Shown here piece by piece: positions 22,132 through 33,909 of a stretch of DNA of 64,000 nt. The first letter of the stretch is position 1, and every line of letters begins with the position of its first letter. The notes under the pieces are model-generated. The model worked only from the letters and a program-made list of their open reading frames with translations, searched no databases and was not told the origin of the DNA. The position numbers were made by a program, and so were the translations under genes. Source of the stretch: Siphonodentalium dalli (taxonomy: Eukaryota > Mollusca > Scaphopoda > Gadilida > Siphonodentaliidae); contig CP136062.1 of assembly GCA_032622095.1 (NCBI GenBank), positions 4,092,001 to 4,156,000 on the forward strand, read 5' to 3'.

Positions 22132-25085
22132 CAATGAAAGTGTCAATGACACTGTAGCTCAACTTATGTAGGGGAATAATTTAATGGTTGACAGTCAATG
22201 GAGGAATAGGAAAGGTGCTAATTGAAATGTCTAACCTGTGCCAAAGGATTTAGTCATGCAAAGAGTAAAATCCAAGATGGCTGCTGGCAGCCATGTTTTT
22301 TGGCCGATTAACCCCATAAGGACTCGTTCCCATCTACATGTCATTGTTAACATCCGTGACAAATTTCATGAAGATCCGACCAAAGCTACGACCTGTAGCC
22401 CGCGCCAAAGGATTTAGTCATGCAAAGAGTAAAATCCAAGATGGTTGCTGGTGGCCATTTGTTATGGCCCGCTGAACGACCCCAAAATGACTCATTCCCA
22501 TCTACATGTCAATATTAACATCCATGATAAATTGCCTGATGATCAGACGAATAGTACGACCTGTAGCCCGCGCAAATGGATTGAATTTTGAAATCCAAGA
22601 TGGCCGCCAGCAGCCATGCTTTTTGGCCGAATGACCCCAAAAGGACTCATTCCCATTTACATGTCATTGTTAACATCCCTGACAAATATCATGAAGTTCC
22701 AACCAAAGCTACGACCTGTAGTCCACGCCAAAGGATTTAGTCATGCAAAGAGTAAAATCCAAGATGGCTGCTGACGGCCATGTTTTTTGGCCGAACGACC
22801 CCAAAATGACTCGTTCCCATCTACATGTCAATATTAACATCCATGACAAATTTCATGATGATCAGACGAACAGTACGACCTGTAGACCGCGCCAATGGAT
22901 TCAATTTTGAAATCCAAGATGGCCACCAGCGGCCATGTTTTTTGGCCGAATGACCCCAAAATGACTCGTTCCCATCTACATGTCATTGTTAACATCCATG
23001 ACAAATTTCATGAAGATCTGACCAAAGCTACAACTTGTAGCCCGCGCCAAAGGATTTAGTCATGCAAAGAGTAAAATCCAAGATGGCTGCTGACGGCCAT
23101 GTTTTTTGGCCGAATGACCCCAAAACGACTCGTTCCCATCTAGATGTCACTGTTAACATCCATGACAAATTTCATGAAGATCTGACCAAAGCTACGACTT
23201 GTAGCCCGCGCCAAAGGATTTAGTCATGCAAAGAGTAAAATACAAGATGGCTGCTGACGGCCATATTTTTTGGCCGAACGACCCCAGAATGACTCGTTCC
23301 CATCTACATGTCAATATTAACATCCATGACAAATTTCATAGTAATCGGACAAACAGTACGATCTGTAGCCCGCGCCAATGAATTGAATTTTGAAATCCAA
23401 GATGGCCACCAGCAGCCATGTTTTTTGGCCAAATAACCCCAAAATGACTCGTTCCCATCTACATGTCAATGTCAACATTCATGACAAAGTTCATAAAGAT
23501 CAGACAAAAGGTACGACCTGTAGCCCGCGCCAAAGAATTTAGTCATGCAAAGAGTAAAATCCAAGATGGCTGCTGGCGGCCATGTTTTTCGGCCGAACGA
23601 CCCCAAAATGACTCGTTCCCATCTACATGTTAATGTTAACATCCATGACAAATTTCATGAAGATCTGACCAAAGCTACAACTTGTAGCCCGCGCCAAAGG
23701 ATTTAGTCATGCAAAGAGTAAAATCCAAGATGGTGCTGGTGGCCATTTGTTATGGCCCGCTGAACGACCCCAAAATGACTCATTCCCATCTACATGTCAA
23801 TATTAACATCCATGACAAATTTCATGATGATCAGACGAACAGTACGACCTGTAGACCGCGCCAATGGATTCAATTTTGAAATCCAAGATGGCCGCCAGCG
23901 GCCATGTTTTTTGGCCGAATGACCCCAAAATGACTCGTTCCCATCTACATGTCATTGTTAACATCCATGACAAATTTCATGAAGATCTGACCAAAGCTAC
24001 AACTTGTAGCCCGCGCCAAAGGATTTAGTCATGCAAAGAGTAAAATCCAAGATGGCTGCTGACGGCCATGTTTTTTGGCCGAATGACCCCAAAACGACTC
24101 GTTCCCATCTAGATGTCACTGTTAACATCCATGACAAATTTCATGAAGATCTGACCAAAGCTACGACTTGTAGCCCGCGCCAAAGGATTTAGTCATGCAA
24201 AGAGTAAAATACAAGATGGCTGCTGACGGCCATATTTTTTGGCCGAACGACCCCAGAATGACTCGTTCCCATCTACATGTCAATATTAACATCCATGACA
24301 AATTTCATAGTAATCGGACAAACAGTACGATCTGTAGCCCGCGCCAATGAATTGAATTTTGAAATCCAAGATGGCCACCAGCAGCCATGTTTTTTGGCCA
24401 AATAACCCCAAAATGACTCGTTCCCATCTACATGTCAATGTCAACATTCATGACAAAGTTCATAAAGATCAGACAAAAGGTACGACCTGTAGCCCGCGCC
24501 AAAGAATTTAGTCATGCAAAGAGTAAAATCCAAGATGGCTGCTGGCGGCCATGTTTTTCGGCCGAACGACCCCAAAATGACTCGTTCCCATCTACATGTT
24601 AATGTTAACATCCATGACAAATTTCATGAACTTCCAAGCAACGCAAAGACCTGTAGCCCGCGCCAAAGGATTTAGTCATGCAAAGAGTAATATCCAAGAT
24701 GGCTGCTGGCGGCCATGTTTTTTGGCGGAACAACCCCAAAATCACTCGTTCCCATCTACATGTCAATATTAACATCCATGACAAATTTCATGATGATCAG
24801 ACAAACAGTACGACATGTAGCCCGCGCCAATGGATTGAATTTTGAAATCCAAGATGGCCACCAGCGGCCATGTTTTTTGGCCGAATGACCCCAAAATGAC
24901 TCGTTCCCATCTACATGTCAATGTCAACATTCATGACAAATTTCATAAAGATCAGACCAAAGGTACGACCTGTAGCCCGCGCCAAAGGAAATTGTTGACG
25001 GAAACACGCATACACGCACACACGGACGACAGACGCCAAACCATGGCAATAGCTCAAACTTACAAAGTAAGTTGAGCTAAAAATG
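22132..25085. repeat. 161-bp satellite array with ~971-bp higher-order repeat, bordered by short inverted ends
   Basis: About 17 monomers are marked by a CTGTAGCCCGCGCC-like phrase near 22397, 22560, 22718, 22879, 23036, 23199 and so on to 24979, a spacing of 157-166 bp. Two monomer types exist: AAAGGATTTAGTCATGCAAA and CAATGGATTGAATTTTGAAA. Both contain AATCCAAGATGGC, GGCCATGTTTTTTGGCC and ACTCGTTCCCATCTACATGT. Six monomers recur as a block of about 971 bp (22879 to 23850 onward) almost unchanged. The array is framed by TAGCTCAACTTA (22155-22166) and TAAGTTGAGCTA (25068-25079). The right border also forms a hairpin AGCTCAAACTTAC/GTAAGTTGAGCT, and the left one follows the palindrome AGTGTCAATGACACT. 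This looks like a mobile unit with internal tandem expansion. The frame at 24842-25075 is not a gene. Confidence 0.94.
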
Positions 25086-25316
25086 GCACAGGCCTAAACA
25101 CCTCACTAAAGTTTATATAGGCCAACCATATGAGGGAAACAATCCCCCAGTAACCCCAAGATCCCTTTTATGACCATGGAAATGGTATAGATCTGTGCAT
25201 GATATATGCCTCTTTTATAATATATACTAGATCGCTGGGATGGAGACACAAATTCTTAGGGACAGGGATGCTGATAATATGAAAATTGGGTTTTTTCCCC
25301 TATTAACTATTTCAAG
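25086..25316. other. Short spacer upstream of the THAP exon
   Basis: No feature apart from a pyrimidine-rich tract (GTTTTTTCCCCTATTAACTA) and TTTCAAG at 25290-25316, which can serve as a splice acceptor for the exon at 25317. No exon encoding the start of a THAP domain was found. Confidence 0.45.
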
Positions 25317-26428
25317 TCAATAAGTATACCTATTGAGGGAAGTAAACCCCCCATAAATTTCCCGAAACCGAAGACACAACTGGAAAAATGCATGCGGTGG
25401 ATCAAGAATTGCGGTCGACCACACAGTCAATTCATCGTCTCCAGAATAAACAAAGATACATTCATCTGCAGTAAGCATTTTGTTGGAGAGAAAGGACCAA
25501 CAGACGAACACCCACATCATATTCCAGCCACGGCATCAAATGCACAGGTAGTTTTCAATTTCGTATTCAAAGTCATTGTATTCTCACATGTCACCTGTTT
25601 GTGTAGATCATGCCATGAATCTCATGATCTACTGTTTGTGTTAATAATCATAGGAACCCACATATTTACTATGAAATTAGGAGACTCCATTGAGCAGTCT
25701 ATAGCTTTGAAAACATGATGAATATTACACGGATTCCCATATAAAAAATTGAGGTCCCATGATCCTTAATGACATTGAATGTGGCAAAAAACAAGCACCC
25801 ACCCCAAAAATAAAAGAAAAAGAAAAACAACATGCATCATGAAACTTTAAATATATTGCACGTGCATGTGGTCCTTGTGTATGTGTGCTTTCTGGCAATG
25901 AATTGGGTTTTAACATACATAAATGGACTAAAAGGGAGACTGGTGTGAAGATAATGTTAGACTGATAATTTAATCGATAACATATTATGTATGTACATGT
26001 AAAACTCAGAAGTGTACATACAGGACAAACAACAGAATGTCAACCTTTGAGAATAGCTGTGAAAAAAATGCTATCTTATTTTGAGAATTGCTGTGAAAGA
26101 AATGATCTTATTTTTTTAGCTCGAGAAATGCAGACAAGCGACAAGGAGACCACCCACACCAAGATGCACTAGTACGCCAGTTAAACGGAAACGACTCAAT
26201 ACCAGTGAAGAATTCCATTTAACGGATGAATTGCATGTTCAAATAGTAGATGTGAGTGCTATTGAACCTGAGACTGATCAGCATCACCCAAGTGAACTTG
26301 TTTTCACTGTAACAGACATTCATCCACACAAACGCTCTCTATTTTACCATATCAGACCAAATATTACAATGAACCCTCATCTTTATGGTTATATGGCAAA
26401 GGGACCTTTTGATAACTCGAGGCAATAA
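25317..26428 (+). CDS. THAP-type zinc finger protein fragment, two exons (25317-25547, 26120-26428)
   Basis: Exon 1 carries the second half of a THAP domain. The frame contains NFPKPKTQLEKCMRWIKNCG, the Trp of the THAP core, a DTFICSKHF block (the CxxH pair) and the PTDEHPHHIPAT block with the terminal Pro residues. It ends at CAG|GTA (25547), exactly on a codon boundary. A matching acceptor, TTATTTTTTTAG|CT (26119), opens exon 2 in phase 0, reading LEKCRQATRRPPTPRCTSTP and then a KRKR basic stretch. The reading continues as an acidic low-complexity tail to a stop at 26426-26428. THAP domains bind DNA through a C2CH zinc site and occur in both host regulators and transposases. The N-terminal CxxxxC part is missing within the available upstream sequence, which is satellite, so this is either truncated or has a distant first exon. 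The gene ends about 155 bp before the second copy of the duplicated 1 kb segment. Confidence 0.72.
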
Positions 26429-26583
26429 TTTATGTAACTTAAATAGATCATAAAGGCATATATAGTGCGTATAGCATTATACATGTATATGTTCAAATAT
26501 CAGACGGGATGTTGTATTTATCCATCTTTATATAAAAAAAACAATTACACCACAATACAATATATGTGTAGGACTTAATTACT

Positions 26584-27619
26584 AGTTTTAATATGAGACT
26601 ATAAGAATATGTGCCACTTTAAGTTTAATGTACTGTAATGTTGAATAGAATGAATGCACAAACATATCAATGATAGAATGTTCAATGGTAACTTAGTTCA
26701 TGTTATTATTCTGACAGTTCTGGTTCCTCGTTGAAGTATCGACTGTCCCTTTGAAGTGAACAGCATTTTTCAAACTTTTAGCTGAAACATCAGTAACAAA
26801 ACCAGATGCTACATATTGTCTCCTCTCGTCAACTGCTTCTCCGTTATTGAGGCACCGAATTCATCACTGTCGGCCCTCCACAAGCCAAAAATACACATGA
26901 CCATAATTAAATAATGGCGGCAGAGCATTGGCATGGAATTCTTTCCAACCTGTGATTGGCAATACTGTTGCCACTGCATTATTATCATCACTACTGATCT
27001 CTTCTCATACCATTTCCCTTTATCGATTTTAACGTCAATCGCTTTGCACATTACTCTAGCTTCTTGACATCTGAAACATAAGAATATAACATCATGAGTC
27101 ATTGAGTGAGTAAGAATAATATATACAGCCTCAATGCCAATTTAGCACATGATATATATACTTATTTTACATTTACATTTCTCCCAACTAGTCTGGACTA
27201 CATGTAATAATATTGATAAATGTCACGATATTACCATCATAAGAAACACAAACATTGTAATACTCCAGAAACTATTGACATTAATGGTATGATTCCATCT
27301 CGAAAGGCTAAAGCTAAACAACAAACAAACAAAAAACTTTGCCAGTGTTTACAAACTTACAAAGCAAATAGCAAAAACAAAACAAAACAGAAGAAAATAT
27401 GCCACATAATGGGTTAATAGATACACGATCGGGGCAGTAATCAAATTATAATCAATTCATTCATTGTCGAATATTAGTTAACTATCTGCAAACTTGGTAA
27501 TATGTGATTTTAAAACAGTTTATACCGTTCGAGTGTACAACAACTGAACGAGGAAGTAAATGTAAACAAACTCACCGTTTGATAAGTTCCGATCGGTTTC
27601 CACTTAATTTCAATCCTCT
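26584..27619. repeat. Duplicated 1 kb segment, copy 2 (uninterrupted)
   Basis: Collinear with 1561-7389 minus its two hAT insertions. It holds single copies of ATCATGAG (27091-27098) and TACACGAT (27422-27429), which are the pre-insertion target sites. It differs from copy 1 by a 26-bp deletion near 26874, a short insertion near 27387 and scattered substitutions. Homology stops after CAATCCTCT at 27619. Confidence 0.93.
26700..27102 (-). pseudogene. Broken copy of the 1670-1978 reading frame
   Basis: The minus strand preserves ALPPLFNYGH-like and SDEFGASITEKQLTRG phrases, but a 26-bp deletion and a single-base deletion put them in different frames. Upstream, a TTATGTTTCAG acceptor-like site (about 27070-27080) precedes a frame reading CQEARVMCKAIDVKIDKGKW. 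It is followed by GTATGAG, a good donor match, so another exon of the same ancient gene may be present. The gene family assignment is as weak as for copy 1. Confidence 0.35.
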
Positions 27620-27637
27620 GGGCTATTCTCCAGAAAA

Positions 27638-27904
27638 GTGCAATATAGGGCTGACGAAACTCGCCAAAAACAAACTCTTATAGATCGCGATAAAATTTAT
27701 TTCACCAGAAAGCAGAGTATCCACAGGACATTAGAACATAACTGGGGCAATTTGTTTGGTCATATTTATATGCGAACTGAGTACTTGAAAAACATGAATA
27801 TAAATTCCCCGTCCACGAGAAACAAGATACGTTACCAACGAACTATATTAGGCCACATAAAAAAAGGTGTTTGTTTCTCAAGGAATTTTTTTTTTCAAAA
27901 GTGA
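27638..27904 (+). CDS. Hypothetical 88-residue frame, unassigned
   Basis: Plus-strand frame starting MQYRADETRQKQTLIDRDKI. It is rich in Lys, Arg, Asn and Thr and ends in a Phe-rich run over a poly-T tract (about 27887-27896). It begins just after the end of the duplicated segment. Length and composition are compatible with a degraded gene or chance; no domain is recognised. Confidence 0.15.
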   Translation: MQYRADETRQKQTLIDRDKIYFTRKQSIHRTLEHNWGNLFGHIYMRTEYLKNMNINSPSTRNKIRYQRTILGHIKKGVCFSRNFFFQK

Positions 27905-29523
27905 TGAGGGAGGCAGGTATATGTTATTATTATTTATTTCAAATTTTTCAGATGAGGGAGGCAGGTTTTTGTTTTTTATAATTTTATTTTAATGATACCG
28001 TGTAACAAAACACTCCTTATTCAAATTTATCATATAACATGGAAAGCCTTAGCACAGTCCTAGGAATCACTGTCCATGTAATATTAAATTTGATTAAAAT
28101 ATAACAAATAGATCAAGATATATTACCTCTACTATACAGATATAAGTACAGTTAGGCAACATCAGATTTTGTTATTATGTAAACCATCATCTCATTGGCT
28201 TAAGACCACCCCCTGTGCTCTATCACTAAAACGAACAATTCGATTTTTCGTTCGAAAAAAATGCATTTATCTCCCCACATTTGACATGTGACAATTAAGT
28301 TAATTGTTCTTAATGTGCTCGTCGGGTCATATCAACTGTACCTTGTCTGAGTTGTACATAAATCGTAATTTTCCATCCAATATTCACATTGAATAACTGT
28401 CGGCTATTATCAAGTGACGTAATTCTGCAAAATTGTTTAAAACAGGAAGTTATCAATCCAGTTCCCTATTACACATTACTTTTGCAGCCAAACCCAGCAC
28501 GAGTTATCTCCCATTGCCACTCTTGAGATGCGGAGTTAACCGGGAGCTTGGAATATAAAATTTGCTTTCACATCTCAAGGTATCAACCACCCCCAGCCCC
28601 AGGGCCCTACTTGAAAATATATAGATATATTAGTTTGAGATGGTTATTTCTACATTTCTCTCGTAATGAGAATGAGTTAAAATGTGTACTTAGTAGTGTA
28701 CAGCAGAGCCAGTTTTACCACACCCGACGTCTGTTTACTCACATCCGTAATCCCTTTTATTCGGATTATCACCGGTTGGCTATACGCGAACGAACTATTT
28801 ACAGATTGGGTGGTTTTCTCAGAAATGATTAGGAATCCCCGACAGTTAGACTTCAATGAATATTCGAGGAACTAACAGACATTTTCTGGTAAGTGGGTAA
28901 AGATAGAAACAATCTGAATACACCAGCATTTCAAGAAAAAAATACGAAATATGATGATATAAACTCAGAAAGCGGGAATGTTTGTGTGGCATAAAAATTT
29001 GTACTCTTGTAATTTCGTTCAAATCATCTACCAATGAAAATGCAGAACACAAAATTTTTACTTGCCAAACTGGTCTTTATATTAATATAATAACTAACTA
29101 TAATATAATGATTTAATATTATTAAATAATATTTAATTCAACTAACAGTGATTCCTAGGGACTGTGGCCTTAGGTGGTGGACAGAGTACATGCAGCTAAA
29201 TGATAACAGATCTGAAATGGGAAAGTATCTGAAAGTCTGAAACTATATTCCATTTGGGAAGTAATTTATATATGAAATTAGAAATGATATAGAAGCAGAC
29301 AAATTTTATTATTTTTTGGGGTCATTATACCCAATGAAATGTTCAAACATTTTTGATAAAGGGCATGCCTTTTGAAATCCAAGTGTTCTCATTTCATTGA
29401 AATACACAAAGTCTCTCGATAAATCATCTCTTCTTGGTTTGCTGTTGTATGTTGGAAATGTGGTACTTTCCTTCTCCATTAGAATAGAAGTTCAAAAGCG
29501 TTTTTTTTTCTTCTAATAATGTA
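27905..29523. other. Non-coding or unrecognised sequence
   Basis: Two overlapping plus-strand frames (28548-28832, 28684-28875) have no recognisable motif. GATGAGGGAGGCAGGT is repeated at 27903 and 27953. Otherwise AT-rich. Confidence 0.45.
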
Positions 29524-30371
29524 CAGTCAGTCAGGGTATAGCGGATCATCGTGTATAGCGGATCAGATGATGTTTCCGCAATAAAATCTCATTAAGTGGC
29601 CATTCTTTTGTGGTAGTTTTATGAAGATACTTATTAAAATTTACCATACAAAGTTACATTCGAATTGTCCGTCGGAAACTTCATTTTTTAACATTTTTAT
29701 GAAGCCGACGGAAACATTCCGAAACTAAATTAGGCGAGCCGGGTCGTGAATATTTTTTTTATGAAAAAATTAAATGAAGTTGTGGATCAGCTACGCTAGT
29801 GGTAAGTATTTTAATTTGTTGTTCCATCACAATAATTCATGCCATAAAAATTTAATTTTGATTGGTATTTCCCTTCATCTTGAAAGTGTACATTTATTTT
29901 GCCTGCATGAGTCGTTAATAGCGGATCGCACATGCGCAGTAACCAGTAAAGTCCTGTCACACTTTTAGATCAGTCATTTTTAGCAAAATGTAAACAACTG
30001 GAATGCTCGTTTTCTGTGGGTTTTTCTGTTACTAAGTACATTAAAACTAGAGTTATTGTGCAGAATTATAACTAGCTTGTTACAATATATCCTGTGCTAA
30101 AAAGGTGTAAAAGTGCGGTAGGAAGTGTAAAATTATTCATTGAACCAAGTGATCCGCTACTGACAAAAGTGGTCCGCTACTGACCAATTTACGCCTGTCA
30201 AACAATCTAATTTTCCGAAATAAAGGAGGACTTGGTACAAATAATTCTACTTCCAGAGGAAGCAGTATATACATGTCTATAAATATCAATCAAAAAATCC
30301 AGGAAATTCCTTTTAGTTGCAGAGAAATACGGGAAAAATTAAAAAGTGATCCGCTATACCCTGACTGACTG
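29524..30371. mobile_element. Tc1/mariner (pogo-like) non-autonomous element, 848 bp
   Basis: The ends are a perfect inverted repeat of at least 25 bp, starting CAGTCAGTCAGGGTATAGCG and continuing GATCA. TA flanks it at 29522-29523 and 30372-30373. The CAGTCAGT start, long ends and TA target fit the pogo/Tigger branch of Tc1/mariner. The motif GCGGATC or its complement recurs internally (about 29560, 29921, 30150, 30170). No transposase frame exists; the frame at 29774-29968 has no DDE signature. Confidence 0.9.
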
Positions 30372-30373
30372 TA

Positions 30374-31690
30374 CATGAATCACCAGCATAATTTGGAACT
30401 GTAACATCAATGTCATCCTTTTTTATAATTATTTCGAGTTGTATGTATCGACCGAACATCCGAACGTTGTTGCAACATCAGAGGCATTTAACTGTTCATC
30501 AACACAATAAAAATCCGATGTTTTCAATTTTGAAACGTGAACTTGAAACAGTGTGAAAATAGCGATGACACAAGTTTTTGAAAAAAATCAAGAGGCGATC
30601 AAATTTTCAATGTTTTTCAAAGCCAGAGACATCTACCATCATATATAAAGCTAAAAAAAAAAATTCCTATGAATATTTTTTTTTTGCCAATTTTTTTTAA
30701 TTCGGACTTTGGAAAAAAAATTCTGTCAACTCATTATGTCACCCAGAAGTTGCCAAATAATGTCTGTAGACACTGCTAATGTGCTTTCCACTCATAATTC
30801 AGTGTAGTAATATCTCTCCTACATTAGTCTGTTGGTCGTGGTGGTGTATTAAGGGACAAAAAGCTTGTAACATCAATTGTCTATTTTCAGTTAGGATATG
30901 TGAAGATTGTATGTTATATATTTGGTTTCTAGCAAAAACACTAATAAATGTAGAATGATTGGTTGAAAACTTGTATATGCCTGAGAAATCATCAGCACAT
31001 TTGGTTAAATTTAACCCGGAGGTTGATTGACATGAGACAACAACGAAGACAATCAACAGTTATACAAGTAACAGATCTTGGGCAAGACCAAGGGTTAATT
31101 TTTATTACAGAATACAAAACTATCCTGTAATGCAACTTCATGTGCCCAAGCATCAAGACTACAATAAATAAAATTGGCGTCGGATGAATACATATAAGGT
31201 GATCTTGAGAAGTTGAGTTGTACAGTACCGGTATTATAGAAGGACATGATAGACTCCAGTTATTATCGCATAACCATTTTTACATGATGTACTAAATGGA
31301 AGTTCCCACTCAGTTATAAAAGTGCATTGGAATGGTCTATAATCATTTGGTGGGTTTTCAGGAAAAAATAAGCAGACGACAGATGCAAGTATAACACAAA
31401 TAAAAGTACATTTTAGTGAAATGTTCAGATAATAAGTTCAACAATTACAACCTATCATTAGATTTGTTGAACTTGAATAATATTTGAGCATTCCCTTATG
31501 GGTCACTACTCATCACTGAGTATTTGCTAGAATAATTTTAAGAAAATACCACATACTTTCTTTTCATAAATGAAAATTGACTAACATTTGAGTTAGATGT
31601 GTTATTTGTTTTGATAAAAAAGGTACTACTCCTGCCGATCAATCAACATTTAATTTGATGTTGATATCGGTATATGTGCAACATGTAGCA
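30374..31690. other. AT-rich stretch, nothing recognised
   Basis: Long A- and T-runs at 30650-30720. The minus frame at 30799-31056 shows no motif. No mobile-element borders were found. Confidence 0.5.
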
Positions 31691-31696
31691 AGTGGT

Positions 31697-31731
<35 letters not shown>
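31697..31731 (+). repeat. Uninterrupted 35-G homopolymer
   Basis: Thirty-five consecutive G residues follow AGTGGT. Such a run can form G-quadruplexes and is prone to length change and sequencing error, so the true length is uncertain. Confidence 0.9.
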
Positions 31732-31732
<1 letters not shown>

Positions 31733-31979
31733 CCTGGTAACTACTCACACATGGTACAGTTAACCTAAATAAAGTTGATGTGTATGCTGTACCTAAATCA
31801 TGGAATACATGTAGTACCGCAATCTTGGGCTTTCTTTGACCCGCAGATTTACATGAACATGCTCAAACAATGTAAACAGGAAGTTGTCTAGCCTAAAATG
31901 TTGTTCACAATATATTATTAATGAATTGATTTCATAATATCAACACAACAATCAATTATTTTCTTCAAATTCTTGTTCT

Positions 31980-33335
31980 CTTGTGTGAGGCAAATGTTAA
32001 TGTCTTTGGGAGGGATATGAGCAGAATGTCAACAGCATTGATTTTTGAAGGACATCGGCATTAACTAAGTCATAACACGATTACAATGCCTACAATGCCT
32101 ATAAAGTTATGTACTCCATAGCGAATTGGATTGCATGGCATGAAAGTTATTGAATATTTGTTCATTTTTTTTATGCACGAAAATAGGCTATCTATTCAGA
32201 TGATTATTACATACAAAAAATTTTAAACTTGGAATTTGGCCATGTCTATGATTAATATCAATGTTCGTTGTGCACTGTTACTTATTATTCCCTCAACATT
32301 TTAATTATTTAATGTCTAAATGGTTATATACATAATCAAATCATTATTTGACAGCCACCACAACACTATTAAATTAAACTAAATTTGTTTCAATATATTA
32401 TCTTTGACAAAATTGCACCTCAAACTTAATTACAATTGTCTGGTTCACATCCCGGTGTGTTGCTTGTTCAAAGCTTTATTTAATACTTTTTTTATTCTCT
32501 TTAAATCGCTACAAAAATTACAAGTTTGTTCAGTGACAGGTCTGACCAGACTTCTGTTGTCACCAACACGTGTAGGCCTACTATATGTACTAGCATTGTT
32601 GTTTCCTGAGAATTTGGGCAGAACTTCCGCTGGAGACACTTGCCAGATCCTTAACACCACCCGTATCCAATCAAATTAAAAATTTGGGCAGAACTTCCCC
32701 TAGAGGCGCAAGCCAGATCATTATAATCAATCAAATTGATAATTTAGGCAGTTAATGCACATTGAAGAATACTACTGTGGCTAGAGAACTTAATTCATAG
32801 TCATGCTGGCAGAACTTTTCATACTATTCCCTCCATACCATTGCCACACAATGTAAATAACATTGATTCTTGTAGGGTAGTGGTATTTACTAAGTCAAAA
32901 CACAATGAAAATGATAGCCAAAAAAAATATAAAAATATGCATTCCATAGCCAATTGGATTACCAATAACATGGCACGTGAGTTACTGGAAGTTACAAATG
33001 ATTCCTTTAACTTTTTTATGCACGAAAATAGGCTACTTTTTCAGACGATTATTACCTTCAAAAACATAATAACATGGAATACAACCTTGTCCAACATTAA
33101 TGCCAATATTTATTGTGCATTGTCATTTATTTGTATTCTAAAATTTTAACGTATAACTTGTTACAAAATCAAATCAAAGTTCAATGGGGTCATTTATCGA
33201 TATCAAAATGGTGGCCACACAACAAAAGTCAAACGGAATTTATTTCACTTACAGTTGAAAATATTTCACCTGAAACTAGATTACAATTGTCTGGTGCACA
33301 CTCCGATTGTCCATTTACCTATTTTAAACAGAAAA
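31980..33335. repeat. Diverged tandem duplication, ~830-bp unit
   Basis: Block 31980-32480 aligns with 32825-33330. Shared phrases in the same order are ACTAAGTCA..ACAC, CCATAGCSAATTGGATT, TTTTATGCACGAAAATAGGC, GATTATTA and, at the end, TTACAATTGTCTGGT. Within the first unit, AATTTGGGCAGAACTTCC (about 32619 and 32681) marks a further repeat of about 62 bp. Frames across it differ between the copies, so it does not look protein-coding. Confidence 0.72.
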
Positions 33336-33422
33336 GTAAGTAGTCTATCCAATAATTTATTGAATTTATATCACTTTTGCAAAAAGACACGTTTTCCTCA
33401 TTCACAGATTGAGAAACCGGAA

Positions 33423-33641
33423 ATGGCCGGAACACTGTCGTCGCTAGTGAAAAGTGATTTCAGAATTGTTCGCCTGAGTTTCCTCTCGGTATTCAGTAAG
33501 AATTATCCGTTTGTTTTCGTCAATAACTTTCTCCCGAAGGAATTGAAAAGAATGTGTATTAGGGCACGGTATAACTGTCCATGGTACAAGGTGTTGAAGA
33601 GGTGCTCCCAGCTTCTTTCCAAACACGGCAACATTTATTAG
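33423..33641 (+). CDS. Hypothetical 72-residue frame after a splice-acceptor-like site
   Basis: The frame starts at ATG 33423 (MAGTLSSLVKSDFRIVRLSF) and ends at TAG 33639. It is basic, with aromatic residues and a C-terminal KVLKRCSQLL stretch. A TCCTCATTCACAG sequence just upstream resembles a 3' splice site. The frame is also open upstream to 33255, but that part lies in the duplicated repeat. No family is recognised. Confidence 0.2.
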   Translation: MAGTLSSLVKSDFRIVRLSFLSVFSKNYPFVFVNNFLPKELKRMCIRARYNCPWYKVLKRCSQLLSKHGNIY

Positions 33642-33857
33642 TTACGAGCGTGGCCATTTTTCATACCGGAAACAACGAGGAGGTGCGCTCGATCTCGCAA
33701 CCTGGAATCTGGTGTACTTTTACCACCAAAGAGGCATAACTCTATATACTTACATTGCTTTCATCCTGCCAATCTCAACAGTGAAAATTGGGAACGCGTG
33801 GGTAGTAAGCTTATTATAAACCGGCGATAAAAAGTGCCAATGCGCACAGTTTTTTAA

Positions 33858-33909
33858 GACGCGGCGGTCCTTGAGAAACGAAGGACGCGGCGGTCCTTGA
33901 GAAACGAAG
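33858..33909. repeat. Perfect 26-bp tandem duplication
   Basis: The unit GACGCGGCGGTCCTTGAGAA plus ACGAAG is present twice in direct succession without a mismatch. Confidence 0.95.

Noticed and set aside
22230-25000. CRISPR-like appearance of regularly spaced repeats
   Set aside because: The whole 161-bp monomer is repeated, with no unique spacers, and the genome is eukaryotic.
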